Shown: positions 42,461 to 53,889 of the stretch, in pieces
How positions within the stretch are numbered: the stretch's first letter is position 1
How the letters are laid out: every line of letters begins with the position of its first letter
Source of the DNA: Limnephilus marmoratus
Lineage: Eukaryota > Arthropoda > Insecta > Trichoptera > Limnephilidae
Direction: 5' to 3'
DNA length: 64,000 bases
Assembly (NCBI GenBank): GCA_917880885.1
Contig: OU862909.1
Coordinates: 28,528,351-28,592,350, forward strand
Notes under the pieces: generated by a model
Told to the model about the DNA's origin: nothing
The model's database searches: none
What the model saw: the letters and a program-made list of their open reading frames with translations, nothing else
Translations under genes and position numbers: made by a program

Positions 42461-42679
42461 TAAAATATTTTTTTTTATAAATAAGGCTCTAAAATTTAAT
42501 GGGAGTCGTGCCCTTATGAAACTGTGTGAAAATTCGAAATTAAATACGAAATATTAGTCTCTTTTAAGAAGATATTTCATGCATGGTAATCACTCGTTCA
42601 ACAATGATTGCAAGGCAAATAATACGACATCAATTGTAGTAAAATAATTAAATGCCTTGAGATGAGACAATACTCTCAA
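42461..42679. other. Unassigned spacer
   Basis: Nothing recognisable. Confidence 0.5.
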
Positions 42680-43990
42680 ATTAAGTCGGAATCTTAACGA
42701 GCGACGCAAGTGAAGAAGACGTGTACAAAAAAACGATTGTGCTTTAGACCACACGACTGAAGTAAAACTTCATTAACTTATACTTAACTCCCTCTCAACT
42801 TCCGTTCGCCTCGCCCGATCACACTTTTCGTAACGCTCTCGTCACGCATTCACCAGCTTACTCCCCAAGTCAAGCGTGCGTAAAGAAGTTTTACTTCAAA
42901 AATGCGGCGCCGACACGGCGCGGCTTATTGAACAGAATATAACGTATTTACCATAGCAGGGCTAGAAAATGGATCTTACGAGGAGTATATACTGATAAAG
43001 TGTATTTTACGTATTACTAAAATATAAGATATGTTAAACTGAACACGGGAAGATTTATTTATTTATCTATATAAATAAATACACAGTCTATAAAAATAAA
43101 ATCTCGTGCTCACCACTAATGTTGTAGTTTGAAAAAAAATTTACCAAAAATTTTCAAAAAAAAATATTTTTAATGGTACGACACTGTTTTATGAATCTAA
43201 AATTAGTAACGAGTATTGTAGTTAATTCAAGCCAATGAACACAATAAAAAAAAATTACTACGCATTAGGCCAAACAATTAGCACTCACGGTATGGTTTGA
43301 CAAAGCGAAAGAAGCCTTAAGAGGGCATTACCAGAGAAAACCAGAAATCATTGTCATTTTCAAATCAGATTTTAGAAGTATTGACTCTTTTCCACAAAAA
43401 AATTATAAATGGATTTCGAAAGATTGTTTTTTTATCTAGCATTCGCATGTAATACATTTTGAGAATTTTTTAAAATTTTTAGAATAATAAGGTTATTCCA
43501 TAGGTCGTTGACAGATTTGTTAAATTTTCAAAAAAGATTTTGTCTTATACCACACCCATTTCAAATAATATAATCATGCAGTAAAAATCAATACATTATC
43601 TAGCAAACGCATGTTTTAGAATTTTAATTTTAGTTTCAATAAAATCATTAAAAAATGTATACCTACATGTGTTTCTTGACAAAAATTGGTCCATTTGTGT
43701 ATTTATTTGCTCACTTACAAACTAATATATTTCAGATTTTTTTGACATTCTTACTAAATTTAAACATTATTGAAAAATGATGAATACTTATAATCAAAAT
43801 ATAATTACAAAAAGTACATTATTTTAATAGTTTTATCATCACGCCTTTCAGCATTTTTGGATGAAGGTATAAATTAAAGCTAATTTGGATTGAAATAAAT
43901 TCGATATTGAGTTATAATTTTAAAAAAACTGGTACGGAGAATAATTAATCTTTCTCATTGTAACCGCCGTGCACGATCGTAAGAACAACA
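42680..43990 (+). repeat. Dispersed repeat family H, longest copy
   Basis: Its first half matches 38600-38965 and its second half matches 58080-58167 plus 58758-59400 (shared TTTCCACAAAAAA, ATAATCATGCAGTAAA, GGTACGGAGAATAATTAATC). Together they outline an element of about 1.3 kb without coding capacity. A small inverted-repeat insert lies inside at 42758-42898. Confidence 0.65.
42758..42898. mobile_element. Small MITE with TGAAGTAAAACTTC ends
   Basis: TGAAGTAAAACTTC (42758-42771) and its reverse complement (42885-42898) bracket about 113 bases that have no counterpart in the 38.6-kb copy of family H, so this is an insertion into the repeat. I associate this terminal word with a common lepidopteran short element. 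Confidence 0.65.
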
Positions 43991-44285
43991 TTCGACGAAA
44001 TGTGGATTTTCGTCCGCTTGCTGGTTAAACGCTCTTAACTAAAATTTCCTTATAGATTCTCAACAATACAGTTTTTAAGTATTGTGCTTTAGTTATCATA
44101 CAGCAACTACGAGTATATCAAAAATATATCTTTACATTACCAAAATGACAAGTTTAACCAGTAATTGTGTTGTACAGTAACAACACTATTACGAACAAGA
44201 CATACCTAGACATCAATCAATACAACATGACTCCGAAAACCACCTGTCGACGAAGACATTATCCCAATACTTTTTTTTTGATACC

Positions 44286-44375
44286 TCATGTCAGGTTAAT
44301 TTGTTCGTTTTTCGGAATAACTCTTATAGGTCTCATAGTGATCAAATCGTTTTATCTCCCTTACTATAATAGTGA
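44286..44375 (+). repeat. Short dispersed repeat (family L), plus copy
   Basis: TTTTTCGGAATAACTCTTAT, AGGTCTCATAGTG and TATCTCCCTTACTATAA match 1420-1495 reversed. The 83-codon frame at 44167 covers it and is not credible. Confidence 0.5.
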
Positions 44376-44395
44376 GCAATATCATTTTTTTAGGT

Positions 44396-44540
44396 TAACT
44401 CCATACAGGAGGCCCTAAGGAATATAATTTCCCTCAGGGCCTGTGTCTTGAAGATGCTGTGTGGAGGGGCTTTTCGAGGAGAGGAAGGAGTGAACATGGG
44501 TCTTGAAGAGATTCAGAGAGGACGGAGGAAACACAGAGCC
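44396..44540 (-). repeat. Family B fragment
   Basis: TTAACTCCATACAGGAGGCC, GATGCTGTGTGGAGGGGC and GAGGAAGGAGTGAACATGGG: tail side only, most similar to the 1.5-kb copy. Confidence 0.65.
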
Positions 44541-46832
44541 CGGCAAATCGTTCCACAGTCGAGCTGTTGAACCTGTTAGAAAAAAATAAAAGATAAATAA
44601 ACGGATTACGGATAATAGAATTTTTTTTAATTATTTTTATGTGAAACTACAAAAAATAATAACATATATAAAACATTTGTCTAATAAAATTTATGCGTTA
44701 TTTTTTTTCGTTATCAGTAATTTTAGTTAGAAAAAACATAAGGTCAGCAGTTTTTAAAACTTTTTTATGTTTTCTTCTCTTTTTATCCATTTTTATTTAT
44801 CTATTTAAATTTAACATTTCAGTTTTTCTTCTCATTTCCTTAAGACATTAAAATTAGATTAAATTCCTAATAGCTCGGAACAGGCTCACCCCAATGAGAT
44901 GGTTTATAACAACAAAAAATGTATTTTTATATATTATGTTATCTTGATTAATAATTTTTTTTAAGTTATCTAGATATTAAGAATCAATTTAATTAAAACT
45001 CGCTACAAAGGTAATAATATCTCTTCTTAACTCTAAAGCAGAACGCATTTTTGTTTCCATCGAAAAATCTAAATCTTCCAACTTTTGCCCGGAATTTCTG
45101 GGACGATTTTACTACTTTCAGTTTCCAACATCTTTTCCATCGTAAACTCTGAAACATTCACTTAATAAGTCAATATATACTCGTATAAGATTCGACTAAA
45201 AAGTTGCCCAAAAAATCGTGTTGAAATTGAGCGATGCCTGGTAGTAACAACTTTTACAAAGATTACTAGTGCGCTTCGTGAATCTATTCTCGATGCGTTC
45301 AAGTCTCAGAACTCAAGGATATTAATAGCGCCACTTTATTCCTTTATTTAATCTATTAAAACTGAATAAATAATCAATATTGTTATAAAACAGCGTCCCA
45401 TAGAGTTAAGACTAAGTGCGATCGAATCGAGTTTTATACAGCAATAGTTGTCGGACAATAAGCAAGATTTATCGCTCAAATATTACTCGCCTTCGCTGCA
45501 TAATGCAGGACTTATTTGTTAAGGCGCACTAAGTCCTTAAATTAACATCCAATGGTGTATGAATGTCATTTGAAGTGACAACGCGGTTTCAATGACCATT
45601 AGATCCCCGCGAGCAGAGACGGCCCATGCTTACGTGCATTGTATGTGATGTTCTCGGGCGGCCGACCCAAAGGGCGGTCATTTGAATTTGAGACTCTACG
45701 CCGGTCGACATTTGATTTGACAGTCTTCATTACTGATTCGTCTTTCTATCTTCAATTGCGAGGAGTAATAAAGATATAGATTCATATGAATTAATTCAAA
45801 CCGCAATGTCAATAAGATTTTATCAAAAGTGTAAAATATACTTATATTTTCACTTCTTCGAATACCGCAAACTTAAGTTGTTGCACGATTTTAATTTAAA
45901 ATTTATAAATACTTGCTTAAAAATACTTATTTTTAACTACTTTTATTGTTTAAAAAATCAACATGATTCATAAGCAATGCATACTTCATTTGGTTTTTAA
46001 AAATAATGTTTTTTTATTGATAATATTTAATCTTTAGGTACACACTTTCTGATTTCGATAATCCACGGATGACAAAAAACATACTTTAAGCATTCTTTTA
46101 ACTTTTGAATAAAGGTCACCATCGCAGGATTAATAACAATTAATATTTTTAAAAAATTGAACTACTAATATAAAGTGGATTCAAAATCTTATTTTATAAT
46201 GATGAAATAAGATTCCTGAAGCGTCTGTCAGCCAAAACCACACATGTGTGAGTGAATTGTGTGAATTGAAGAAGCTTCGTAAATTAAATTAACGAAGGTA
46301 TACTACGACACAATGGTATGAAGAAGTTGTCGTCCACGTTGCAACCATTTTCATAATAAGAGCTGTTTAAGTTTAACTATACGGCGTTGCCAGATATCGA
46401 AAGCACGCCATATTTGTCTCGTTCCTGGACGAACACAATTTTGGGACCACGCCTATATGTGTTCTTCGCACTTGGCCTCCACTTATTAAAATCAGGTCAG
46501 TTCCATTCGATCTTCCGAGAAATGTGCGGATAAAATATACTGTTTGGAATTGAATGCGAAAATAAATTCCTAGTGCGGCCATGCGCTTGACACTTTTCAA
46601 GCAATATCCCTGTTCCTAGGTAATTTTACAAAATGTGATAAATTTACAAGAACAATTTTTTTTTTGGATGAATACCAAAATTCAAAACATAGAAACTTGA
46701 AAACTTCATTTTGAGTTGCAACAGATCTTCAATTGGGCCGGAGATTGGGCATGCCTAGTAGACCATTTCTTACCACTTGCCCCCTTACGAATAAATGCGT
46801 TTTAAAATTTACACAACCATTTACCCTACATT

Positions 46833-46835
<3 letters not shown>
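44541..46835. other. 2.3 kb without a recognisable gene
   Basis: Mostly AT-rich. A GC-richer patch (45590-45730) holds a 44-codon minus-strand frame from an ATG at 45730 with a GTAAGC splice-donor-like word inside it. A 75-codon minus frame at 46373-46600 has no motif. Confidence 0.45.
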
Positions 46836-46863
<28 letters not shown>

Positions 46864-46904
46864 ATTTCGTACAATTTTTGAAAATACACTTTTATGTTTT
46901 TTTC

Positions 46905-46946
46905 TTGATTACCATACTAGGCTAATGCCCGTGTTAAGGTAATCAA
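46905..46946 (-). other. Conserved LINE 3'-UTR hairpin
   Basis: TTGATTACC/GGTAATCAA nine-base-pair stem; on the element strand the loop holds AACACGGGC and CCTAGTA, shared with the hairpins at 39.66 and 61.4 kb. Confidence 0.6.
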
Positions 46947-47089
46947 ACATGATATAAATTATACAATGTGTGAACTAGAACAAAATATAGGTTTGAAATA
47001 GAAATTATAAGATATTAGAAACAAGAGAAAGAAAAAAGATAAAAATATTTAAGGTAAAATATAACAAGATATATGTATACGTATGCACA

Positions 47090-47182
47090 TACAAATACAT
47101 ACAAACACACATACATACATATATATATATATATATACACTTACATACACATATATATACATATACATATATATATATATAA
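47090..47182. repeat. AT/AC microsatellite
   Basis: Runs of (TA)n and ACATAC words inside the LINE 3' UTR. Confidence 0.8.
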
Positions 47183-47528
47183 TTATAAAAAAGAAAATGT
47201 TTGAAAGAAGTTAAAAATAAAATACTATATAAATATACATAAAAAATAAAATACTAAAATATAAACTTATAACTATATAAAATACTAAAATATAACTATA
47301 TAAAAATATAAAATACTAAGAAGTAAGATTTAAATATGTTAATCTATAATTTTTTTTTTTTTATGAAAGCTAAAAAATTTTCTGGAGGTTTGACAAGGTA
47401 GGTAATTAATCACCTAGAAGAGTATATATTTAGGTTAGATTAGATTTCAGTGAAGTCAGGTTAGAAAAAGATGTGAAGTATGATATTTTATTTAGTTAAT
47501 TTAATTATTTTCTATTCCTTTATAATGG

Positions 47529-48708
47529 TTAGGAAGTCAGATATTCTTTAAAGAAATCTCGTCCCCTTTCGAATATCCAATTTTGAACACGAATAGTAAA
47601 AAGAGGTATGGTAATACTTGATTTTATATCGGTGCTCAATGCATTGTATATTTTGGGGGCAATGAACCAAAATTGTCGGTGAGCGAATGTGGTTCTAGTT
47701 TTAGGAACCATGCATCCCAGATTTGATGAAAAGCGGGTTTTGGCTTGATGTTGTGGAGCCACCAGTAGGTTATTTTTCCGTACGTAGGATAGGCTTGTCT
47801 TAGTGAATAGTTGGCGAATATCTAAGACCTTAAATTTAGTAAATAGCACATTAGAGGGGTGGGTAGGTTGGCATTTAAATATGATTCTCAGTATTAGTTT
47901 TTGAACTGTAATTATTGGATTAATGACGGATTCTGTGCAACCACCCCATCCCAAAATACCGTAAGTTGCAATGGATTGAAAAAGGGCAAAATATACGCTT
48001 CTAAGGGTTTTTAGGTCTAAGATGGATCTAAGAGAGCAGAATATATGGCAGAGCTTACGGAGTCTTTTCACTGTGTCACTTATGTGTGCTTCCCAACGTA
48101 GTTGGTCATCTATGATTATGCCCAGATATTTAACTTCCTTAGATGATTTAAGGGTAGGACACGTGCAATTTGTAATAGGTGGGGTTCCGGGTGGGTGTGG
48201 GTGCATGTTTAGTGAACACGAGTGAATTATTGGTTTAGGGCAGTTGTTGGGAAAATTATGTTTGCGTATGGAAAACGTCATATATTGTGTTTTGTCAATA
48301 TTGAGTGTAAGGAGATTTGTGTCAAGCCAATGCCTCACTTTTATTAGGCCATTATTAGTTTTATTAATAACTGCTTGCCATGTTTCATCTTCGAATATTA
48401 AGACTGTATCGTCGGCAAATGATAAAATCTTACCTCCAATATCCATGGTACATAGTGTGTTGATGTATAAAAGAAATAAGAGTGGTCCTAGTACACTGCC
48501 TTGCGGTACACCGTAAGACATGGATAATTTTTTGCTTTTATTTATTTTGTCAGAGTGGATAAGAGTTTGTTGAGTTCGGTTTGTTAGGTAGTTTTCGAAC
48601 CATGTGTAGGGTATCCCAGTTATTCCGATCTGTTGAAGTTTTTTAAGCAGTAAGGGATGGGAGACCGTATCAAATGCTTTTTGAGAGATAACGGTTGTTG
48701 TGTATCAT
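47529..48708 (-). pseudogene. LINE reverse transcriptase, 5'-truncated, open for about 390 codons
   Basis: From the 5' truncation the frame reads TVISQKAFDTVSHPLLLKKL (RT motif A, AFD), GITGIPYTWFENYLTNRTQQ, motif B MSYGVPQGSVLGPLLFLLYI, motif C FADDTVLIF, then NLLTLNIDKTQYMTF, VKYLGIIIDDQLRWEAHI and ATYGILGWGG, and runs to a stop at 47529. The 330-codon ATG-initiated frame (48521) is only part of this. FADD replaces the commoner YADD. The endonuclease and N-terminal RT are missing. The domain order is CR1/Jockey-group; its relatives here are 38970-39580 and 60691-61240. Confidence 0.9.
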
Positions 48709-49377
48709 CTGTGTCAAATTTAAAACACGTTTATTAGTAGAACGACTAGGGCTATGCGGCGGCCCTGCTCTAACGCCGAGTACGGCGGCACAGCGTGAAT
48801 AAAACATGGATTTTCATTGGGCGCATTAGGCCGAAGCGATAAATAACACCTACTTTTAACCAAGCTTATGGAAAACCGCGACATGCCGCACATTCCGCTC
48901 AATTCGAGCCATTTTTCTATTCTAATAATATCTTGTTATAATTTGCAATTATTGAACTTTAAAGAATGGCATTGACGTAACGCGACTGAATTGAGTTATA
49001 TCGGTTAATGCCTGTGATTTGTGCAATGTATGACAAGTTTTTAATGCATCTTTCATGAATGATTAAGCATGGCGGATCTATTTTTTAAGTTATGTGTATT
49101 ACACTTTAAAAGTTAACTACTTATCGTGCCAGCTAAAATTGGTACAAGTCGAAAACATCAACGTACGTAAATCTGAAATGCATTATCATAATTTCAATAA
49201 ATATACACTTGAAAACTCGTAATAAAATGGGATAATTATGTTTAAGAGAACTTTGAATGTTACTTCAGACCCAACTGACTAATTCCTTTTCTGTGAAACT
49301 TCGTTAGAACATCTTTTATTTATATATTTTTCAAAAGTTATATTAAAAAGATGTGTTTTATGTCTTACAATGCTTCT
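48709..49377. other. No recognisable feature
   Basis: The 60-codon minus frame at 48720 has no motif. Confidence 0.5.
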
Positions 49378-49380
49378 CAA

Positions 49381-49827
49381 TTTGGAAGGCGAGTATTATC
49401 GCCGCCCCGGAAACCATTTATTGGATAACAAACACCTCTGCCATAGGTCACCCCAAGTGGTTCGCAACGTTTGTTGACTTAGCAGGTGTGCCCGGGTTCA
49501 TGGGGTGAAGTTTGTCTGGAACTTGGCGGCAGATGCACACCAGCTGCATGGCAAGCCAGATCGAGAGAGATTGGTTGACTTCTTCATCCGTACTCTCTCG
49601 AAATATCGCCTTGCACCGCAGTGGGAGAAATGGATTCATACATTCGCAACCCTGGACACACTGACCCCCAGATTCCTACCCACCCCTCATACCCCTTTCC
49701 TTCCCAGAACTTTCTCTCCTTCCTTGCCTAAAAAGACCTTCTACACGTATCCCTAAGGATGACATAGGACCTAAGGGGATTTATTTTCCTCGGGGCCTCC
49801 TTTGTGAAGACAATGTAAAAAAAAATA
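49381..49827 (+). mobile_element. Family B SINE-like repeat, near-complete, A-tailed
   Basis: Starts with GGAAGGCGAGTATTATCGCC-type head, keeps CACCTCTGCCATAGGTCACC and AAGTGGTTCGCAACGTTTG, and ends CTCCTTTGTGAAGACAATG then an A run. Small frames at 49448-49756 are contained. Confidence 0.75.
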
Positions 49828-50456
49828 TATCTTATTTCTTTATATTTCGAGATAAAACCGTAATAAAAAATCTGTAAACTTATATACATCATCTTCACCG
49901 CATTTTTTAAAATCTGATTTAAGAGGTGGAGAAGTGTTACCATTAATTAAATAAAAGCCTTATGACATTTATGCGAAAAGTAGAATGTGGTTATAAAAGT
50001 TGCCATTAATTACTTGGATTTCTTTCAACAAAATGTCAAGTCATTAATAATTACTACATATTAAGATTTATAACTTTGAAATATATATCAATTGATTTCA
50101 CATCTACATGACATTTAAAACGATTAATTATTTTGTCAAACAGCTTAATTTTTTTAGCAAAGATTCGCAGAATCTGAAATCAGATATTCTTTTAAAAGTG
50201 CATCAATTTGCATATTGGTTTAATTTCGTACTATCGTGTGCAATAAGTATTTTTTTAATAATATTTTTCAGTATTTAGCTATCATTTCATATGATCGATA
50301 ACACTGCATCCACAAAGAGATGTACATCTGTGACCAACATATTAAAGTAGGTACATAATTAGCCTTAATAATAAAAATAAAATATTTTGAGGCCTACAAA
50401 CTAAACTCATAAATATTTAAATAGATAGGTATGTTAAATCTAATCAGCCATGTACC
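49828..50456. other. AT-rich stretch without a gene
   Basis: Nothing recognisable. Confidence 0.5.
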
Positions 50457-50459
50457 TAA

Positions 50460-50623
50460 GGGAACGTACCCATACTACGTGACACGTTTAGGGGGGGGGG
50501 GGGTCTTCAAAATGTCACGCTCCATACAAATGAGCGGCGGGTTGCTTAGGATTTTGGTCACAGGGGGGGGGGGGGGGGGTTAAAAATTGCAAAAAGTTGG
50601 TCACGTAGTATGGGTACGTTCCC
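50460..50623. mobile_element. PIF/Harbinger-type MITE, 164 bp, with G tracts
   Basis: Exact 24-bp terminal inverted repeats (GGGAACGTACCCATACTACG and four more bases; 50460-50483 and 50600-50623) flanked by TAA on both sides (50457-50459, 50624-50626). A three-base TAA/TTA duplication with GGG termini is typical of PIF/Harbinger. The interior holds runs of 13 G (50491-50503) and 17 G (50563-50579). Confidence 0.8.
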
Positions 50624-50626
50624 TAA

Positions 50627-51050
50627 ACCAAGATAATACTTTGAACTAATAGGCACGTTCATTTAAGGAACAAAAAATGCAAGAAAAAAAATTCGGGTGC
50701 AGTTTCACACACAATAGGAGCCTTTAAAAGTGACATTATAATCAAAACGGGCAATGAATGCAGTTGGTGCGTCGCAGGTGCAGTAATCGTCATTTCCGTT
50801 TCACCCGAAATCCGAATCACAGCGGGGCTTTAGAAGTTTCACTTTAAAAAGTTTTCTATAGATTTGGAATGGGGATGCTTAAAGAACCCAGCTTTTCAAA
50901 TCTTTTCAATGAAAAAAATAATTTTACAATATTTGATTTTATTCATTGTTTGAAACATTTTTAGTGTTACAATTTTACAACGTGATATAATACAATATTT
51001 CAATCACTCTCCTAATATAGCAGATGCTTGTGCTTAGGAGAGGACAACTA
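50627..51050. other. No recognisable feature
   Basis: Nothing recognisable. Confidence 0.5.
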
Positions 51051-51054
51051 TATA

Positions 51055-51956
51055 TTAGGACCTTACATATGAAATTGGCGTTTTGCCGTACTGGCAACTT
51101 TGATCTCAAATATCTTCTCTTTGGTTGGGATTTCCAAATTCAAATTTATACAGCTATTTACTCATGTATTTGTGTTTCGAAAATTATAATTAATTTGTTT
51201 TTTCCTTAATTGTTTTTTTTTTCTTTGCGTCACTTAGTTTACAAAATGGATAACTTGAGATATCGCGTTATTTACGAGTACGAGTTCCACCGTGGCACCA
51301 GTGCTGCAGAAACGGCTCGAAGGATTAATGATGTGTATGGCGACGGTGTCGCAAAAGAAAACACAGTGCGTTTTTGGTTCCAACGTTTTCGTTCTGGAAA
51401 TTTCGACCTGCAGAACAAGCCCCGTGGACGGCCGGAGACCAAAGTTGATAATGAAGATTTGAAGGCTATTGTGGAAGCGGATCCATCGCAAATCACGTCC
51501 GAGTTAGCTGCAGGCTGCGGTGCTAGTGATAAAACTGTTTTAATCCACTTGAATCAAATGGGGAAGGTGAAAAAGCTTAAACGATGGGTACCTCACGAAT
51601 TGAGTGAAGCAAATCAACAAACGCGCGTTAGAACGCTAGACCGCACAATTAGAGGAGCTTCAATTGGAATGTCTAAGACATCCACCGTACTCTCCGGACC
51701 TTGCCCCAACAGATTACCATTTTTTTCGAAATTTGGATAACTTCTTGCAAGGGAAAAAATTCAACTCCGATGGGGCAGTCCAAACCGCCTTCAAAGATTG
51801 TCCGGATGGTTTTTTTAGTAAAGGGATCGATGAACTACCTATGAGATGGCAAAAGCGCATAGATAGCAATGATGATTAAATAAATATATTATATTTAAAA
51901 AAATCGACTTTATGTTCCTCCCATCCAAAACCCCAATTTCATATGTAAGGACCTAA
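51055..51956 (+). mobile_element. mariner element, 902 bp, internally deleted
   Basis: Terminal inverted repeats of about 30 bp (inward TTAGGWCCTTACATATGAAA then TTGGSGTTTTG; 51055 and 51956 ends) with TA target duplications at 51053-51054 and 51957-51958. Full-length mariners are about 1.3 kb, so roughly 400 bp of the middle are missing. Ends look usable; the transposase is not. Confidence 0.9.
51246..51879 (+). pseudogene. mariner transposase with internal deletion
   Basis: Starts MDNLRYRVIYEYEFHRGTSA at 51246; the tandem helix-turn-helix region follows (ARRINDVYGD, TVRFWFQRFRSGNFDLQNKP, RGRPE, a cro-type second HTH) and WVPHELSEANQQTR. After TRVRTLDRTIRG the normal WxxDN catalytic part and the HDNARPH block are gone, and a frame change leads to HPPYSPDLAPTDYHFFRNLD, which keeps the last catalytic region, then GFFSKGIDELPMRWQKRIDS and a stop at 51879. 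One open frame starts at 51210 but the ATG at 51246 fits mariner N-termini. Loss of the first two catalytic Asp residues means no activity. Confidence 0.9.
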
Positions 51957-51959
51957 TAT

Positions 51960-52615
51960 TTCTATATCTTTGTAAATTTAGAATATTATTATAAAAACTA
52001 AAGGTAATTTTATAAAAAAATACAATTAAAGTAATAATAATATAGTTAAATTTTAAATGATACAGAGGAATGATAGCAAAAACATAATATCTAGACAATA
52101 AGAAAAGTTATGAGGTGGTAGTAGAGAATTTCAATTTAAAAAAAATTGTGTAATTGTGGTAGTTTTCTTCCGATCGTGTATATCTAGAGGTAATTTATTG
52201 AATAATTTTATACCCTGAAATATATATTGATGGTGTGTTATTGTAGTTTGAATTACATATTTAAGTAATACGAATATTGATAAAAAAAAGTTTCACTCGT
52301 ACATAAGCGGTTAGGAGGTAAAGCAGTTAGAGGAAACCGGTAGAAACTCTCAAGTAAAAATAACTAACTGAATATTTTGATATTATTTTAAGCGTATTTC
52401 ATCTGTTACTAATTATTTATCTCCATCAACCCAAACATCCATAAAATTTTCTAAAATACCTTCATGTTTCTAAGCGATTCGAGAAACCGTTTATATTTCA
52501 AGAGTTTAATATTATCAGAATCTTTTAACGAGCTCAAAACGAATGGACAACAATCGTCGATACATTTAATTCAAATGAAGTGAGTCAGTAATTCTTTAAG
52601 GCTTCTGATCGTATC
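51960..52615. other. AT-rich stretch without a gene
   Basis: A 62-codon minus frame overlaps the mariner end; nothing credible. Confidence 0.5.
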
Positions 52616-52649
52616 ATTTAGCCTTCGGTGACGAGGCGAGTGGGAAATC

Positions 52650-52715
52650 TCGGCGACCAATCAGCGACGAGAACGCGTGGAAATTGGCGGGAAATATGTC
52701 GTCACGTGTTCAGCT
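52650..52715. promoter_or_regulatory. Promoter-like cluster of CCAAT, E2F-like and CACGTG words
   Basis: CCAAT (52657-52661), TTGGCGGGAAA (52684-52694, a good E2F/DP-type site) and CACGTG (52703-52708) lie within about 50 bases of GC-richer sequence. No TATA or gene start can be tied to it. Confidence 0.3.
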
Positions 52716-52854
52716 GTCAGACAACTGTCAAGCTCTTTGCTTAAGAAGGCGTGTCCACGGCTAATTATAGTATCTATAAACGTAGTGCAATGCTTTATTC
52801 AATTAACGGTATAGTTACGTTGTTTACGAGTTATTCTGTTATGACATTGCGGTA

Positions 52855-53320
52855 ACGACGGAGGAATGATTGATTCATTGAACTGCAATTCGGACATTTG
52901 TAGAGCAGCAATGCTTTATGTGAGATTCTTGCGTTGTTTCAAGGGCTCGTAATATTGGAATGGTGTCGTTATGGATGTCGTAAAACATTTTATCTTCGAT
53001 ATAAGAACTGAAGTGAACAAATTTGTTGTTTTGTTATTGCATTCTGGTAACAATCGAGGAATGATTGATTGATTTGTAATTTGGATATTTAGAGCAGCAA
53101 AGCTTTATTTCAGATTCTTGCTTTGTTTCAAGGAATCTTATAATTGGAAGTAATGTAAGTGTGTCACTTTTTACTCATAAAATTTTAAATTAAACTCAGT
53201 GAATTGAAAATTAATATCAGGTTTTTATTATTTTAGAAAGAAAAACGGCATTGATGGAATGATTGATTGATCTGCAGTTCAGCTTTAAAGAGCAGAAATG
53301 CTTTTTTTTAAGTTCTCAGT
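52855..53320. repeat. Diverged tandem array, about 195-bp period
   Basis: GAGGAATGATTGATT occurs at 52861 and 53056, and a GATGGAATGATTGATT version at 53253 (steps of 195 and 197). Each is followed by TTTGTAGAGCAGCAATGCTT or similar, and the first two by AGATTCTTGCNTTGTTTCAA. About 2.3 units. Confidence 0.75.
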
Positions 53321-53332
53321 TGTTATACCCCA

Positions 53333-53644
53333 ATGAATATGCTCGATCTTAATACCTTAGAAGCCCGCCGAAAAATATTTTTTGGGAAACATTTTTTTAA
53401 GCTGATCTCCGGTACTGTACTGAATCCACCTATGTTGAAGGAGATTAACCTATATGTCCCTAACGCGTATACTCGTGGGAGATCCCACACACATTTTTAT
53501 GCTCCGAAAGCGAGAACTTCTTCCTTTCAGAATGCCCCATTAAATAGAGCAATTCAACTGCTTAACGATTCTGCATTGAGCGACATCTTCAATGTTACCT
53601 ATAGAGAGTTCAGTAACTATCTTTTGACATGCGTCTCAACATAG
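53333..53644 (+). pseudogene. LINE protein C-terminal fragment
   Basis: A 103-codon frame: LDLNTLEARRKIFFGKHFFK, LLKE-like INLYVPNAYTRGRSHTHFYA, PKARTSSFQNAPLNRAIQLL, then DIFNVTYREFSNYLL and a stop. The pattern (EXRR, a variable linker, R-TR-R-H-HF, ART, P-NR, F) is that of the C-terminal tail of CR1/Jockey/I-group non-LTR proteins. It differs in sequence from the 22-kb and 47-kb families. No RT motifs remain. Confidence 0.65.
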
Positions 53645-53889
53645 TGAAACTGCCCCCTTGGCCTTTTTTCTCTTATATTTTGTAATCTTTTTCGTAATAA
53701 TTTGTTGTATAACTGTTTTATGGAGAACCTGAAAAAAAATAATGGTGAAATGCGTTTAATCGAGACATTAAATTAGATGTTGGTATATGTCTTCGAAATG
53801 TATAAAGTTTCTGGAAGCACGGGAAATATTATAGTAGGCCTATATGTACGATAAAGTCGTGTTAAACAATTTTTTTAAATGATATTAAT
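53645..53889. other. Likely 3' flank of the LINE fragment
   Basis: Contains an A run near 53733-53742; otherwise featureless. Confidence 0.4.

Larger units (their letters stand above)
46836..48708 (-). mobile_element. 5'-truncated LINE with poly(A) tail
   Basis: Minus-strand order: RT remnant (47529-48708), 3' UTR with AT/AC simple repeats (47090-47330), a conserved hairpin (46905-46946), and a 28-base A tail (T run 46836-46863 on plus). The long A tail and mostly open frame argue for a fairly recent insertion. I could not find a clear target duplication. Confidence 0.8.

Noticed and set aside
47090..47340. Origin-like AT-rich region
   Set aside because: Explained as simple repeats inside the LINE 3' UTR.
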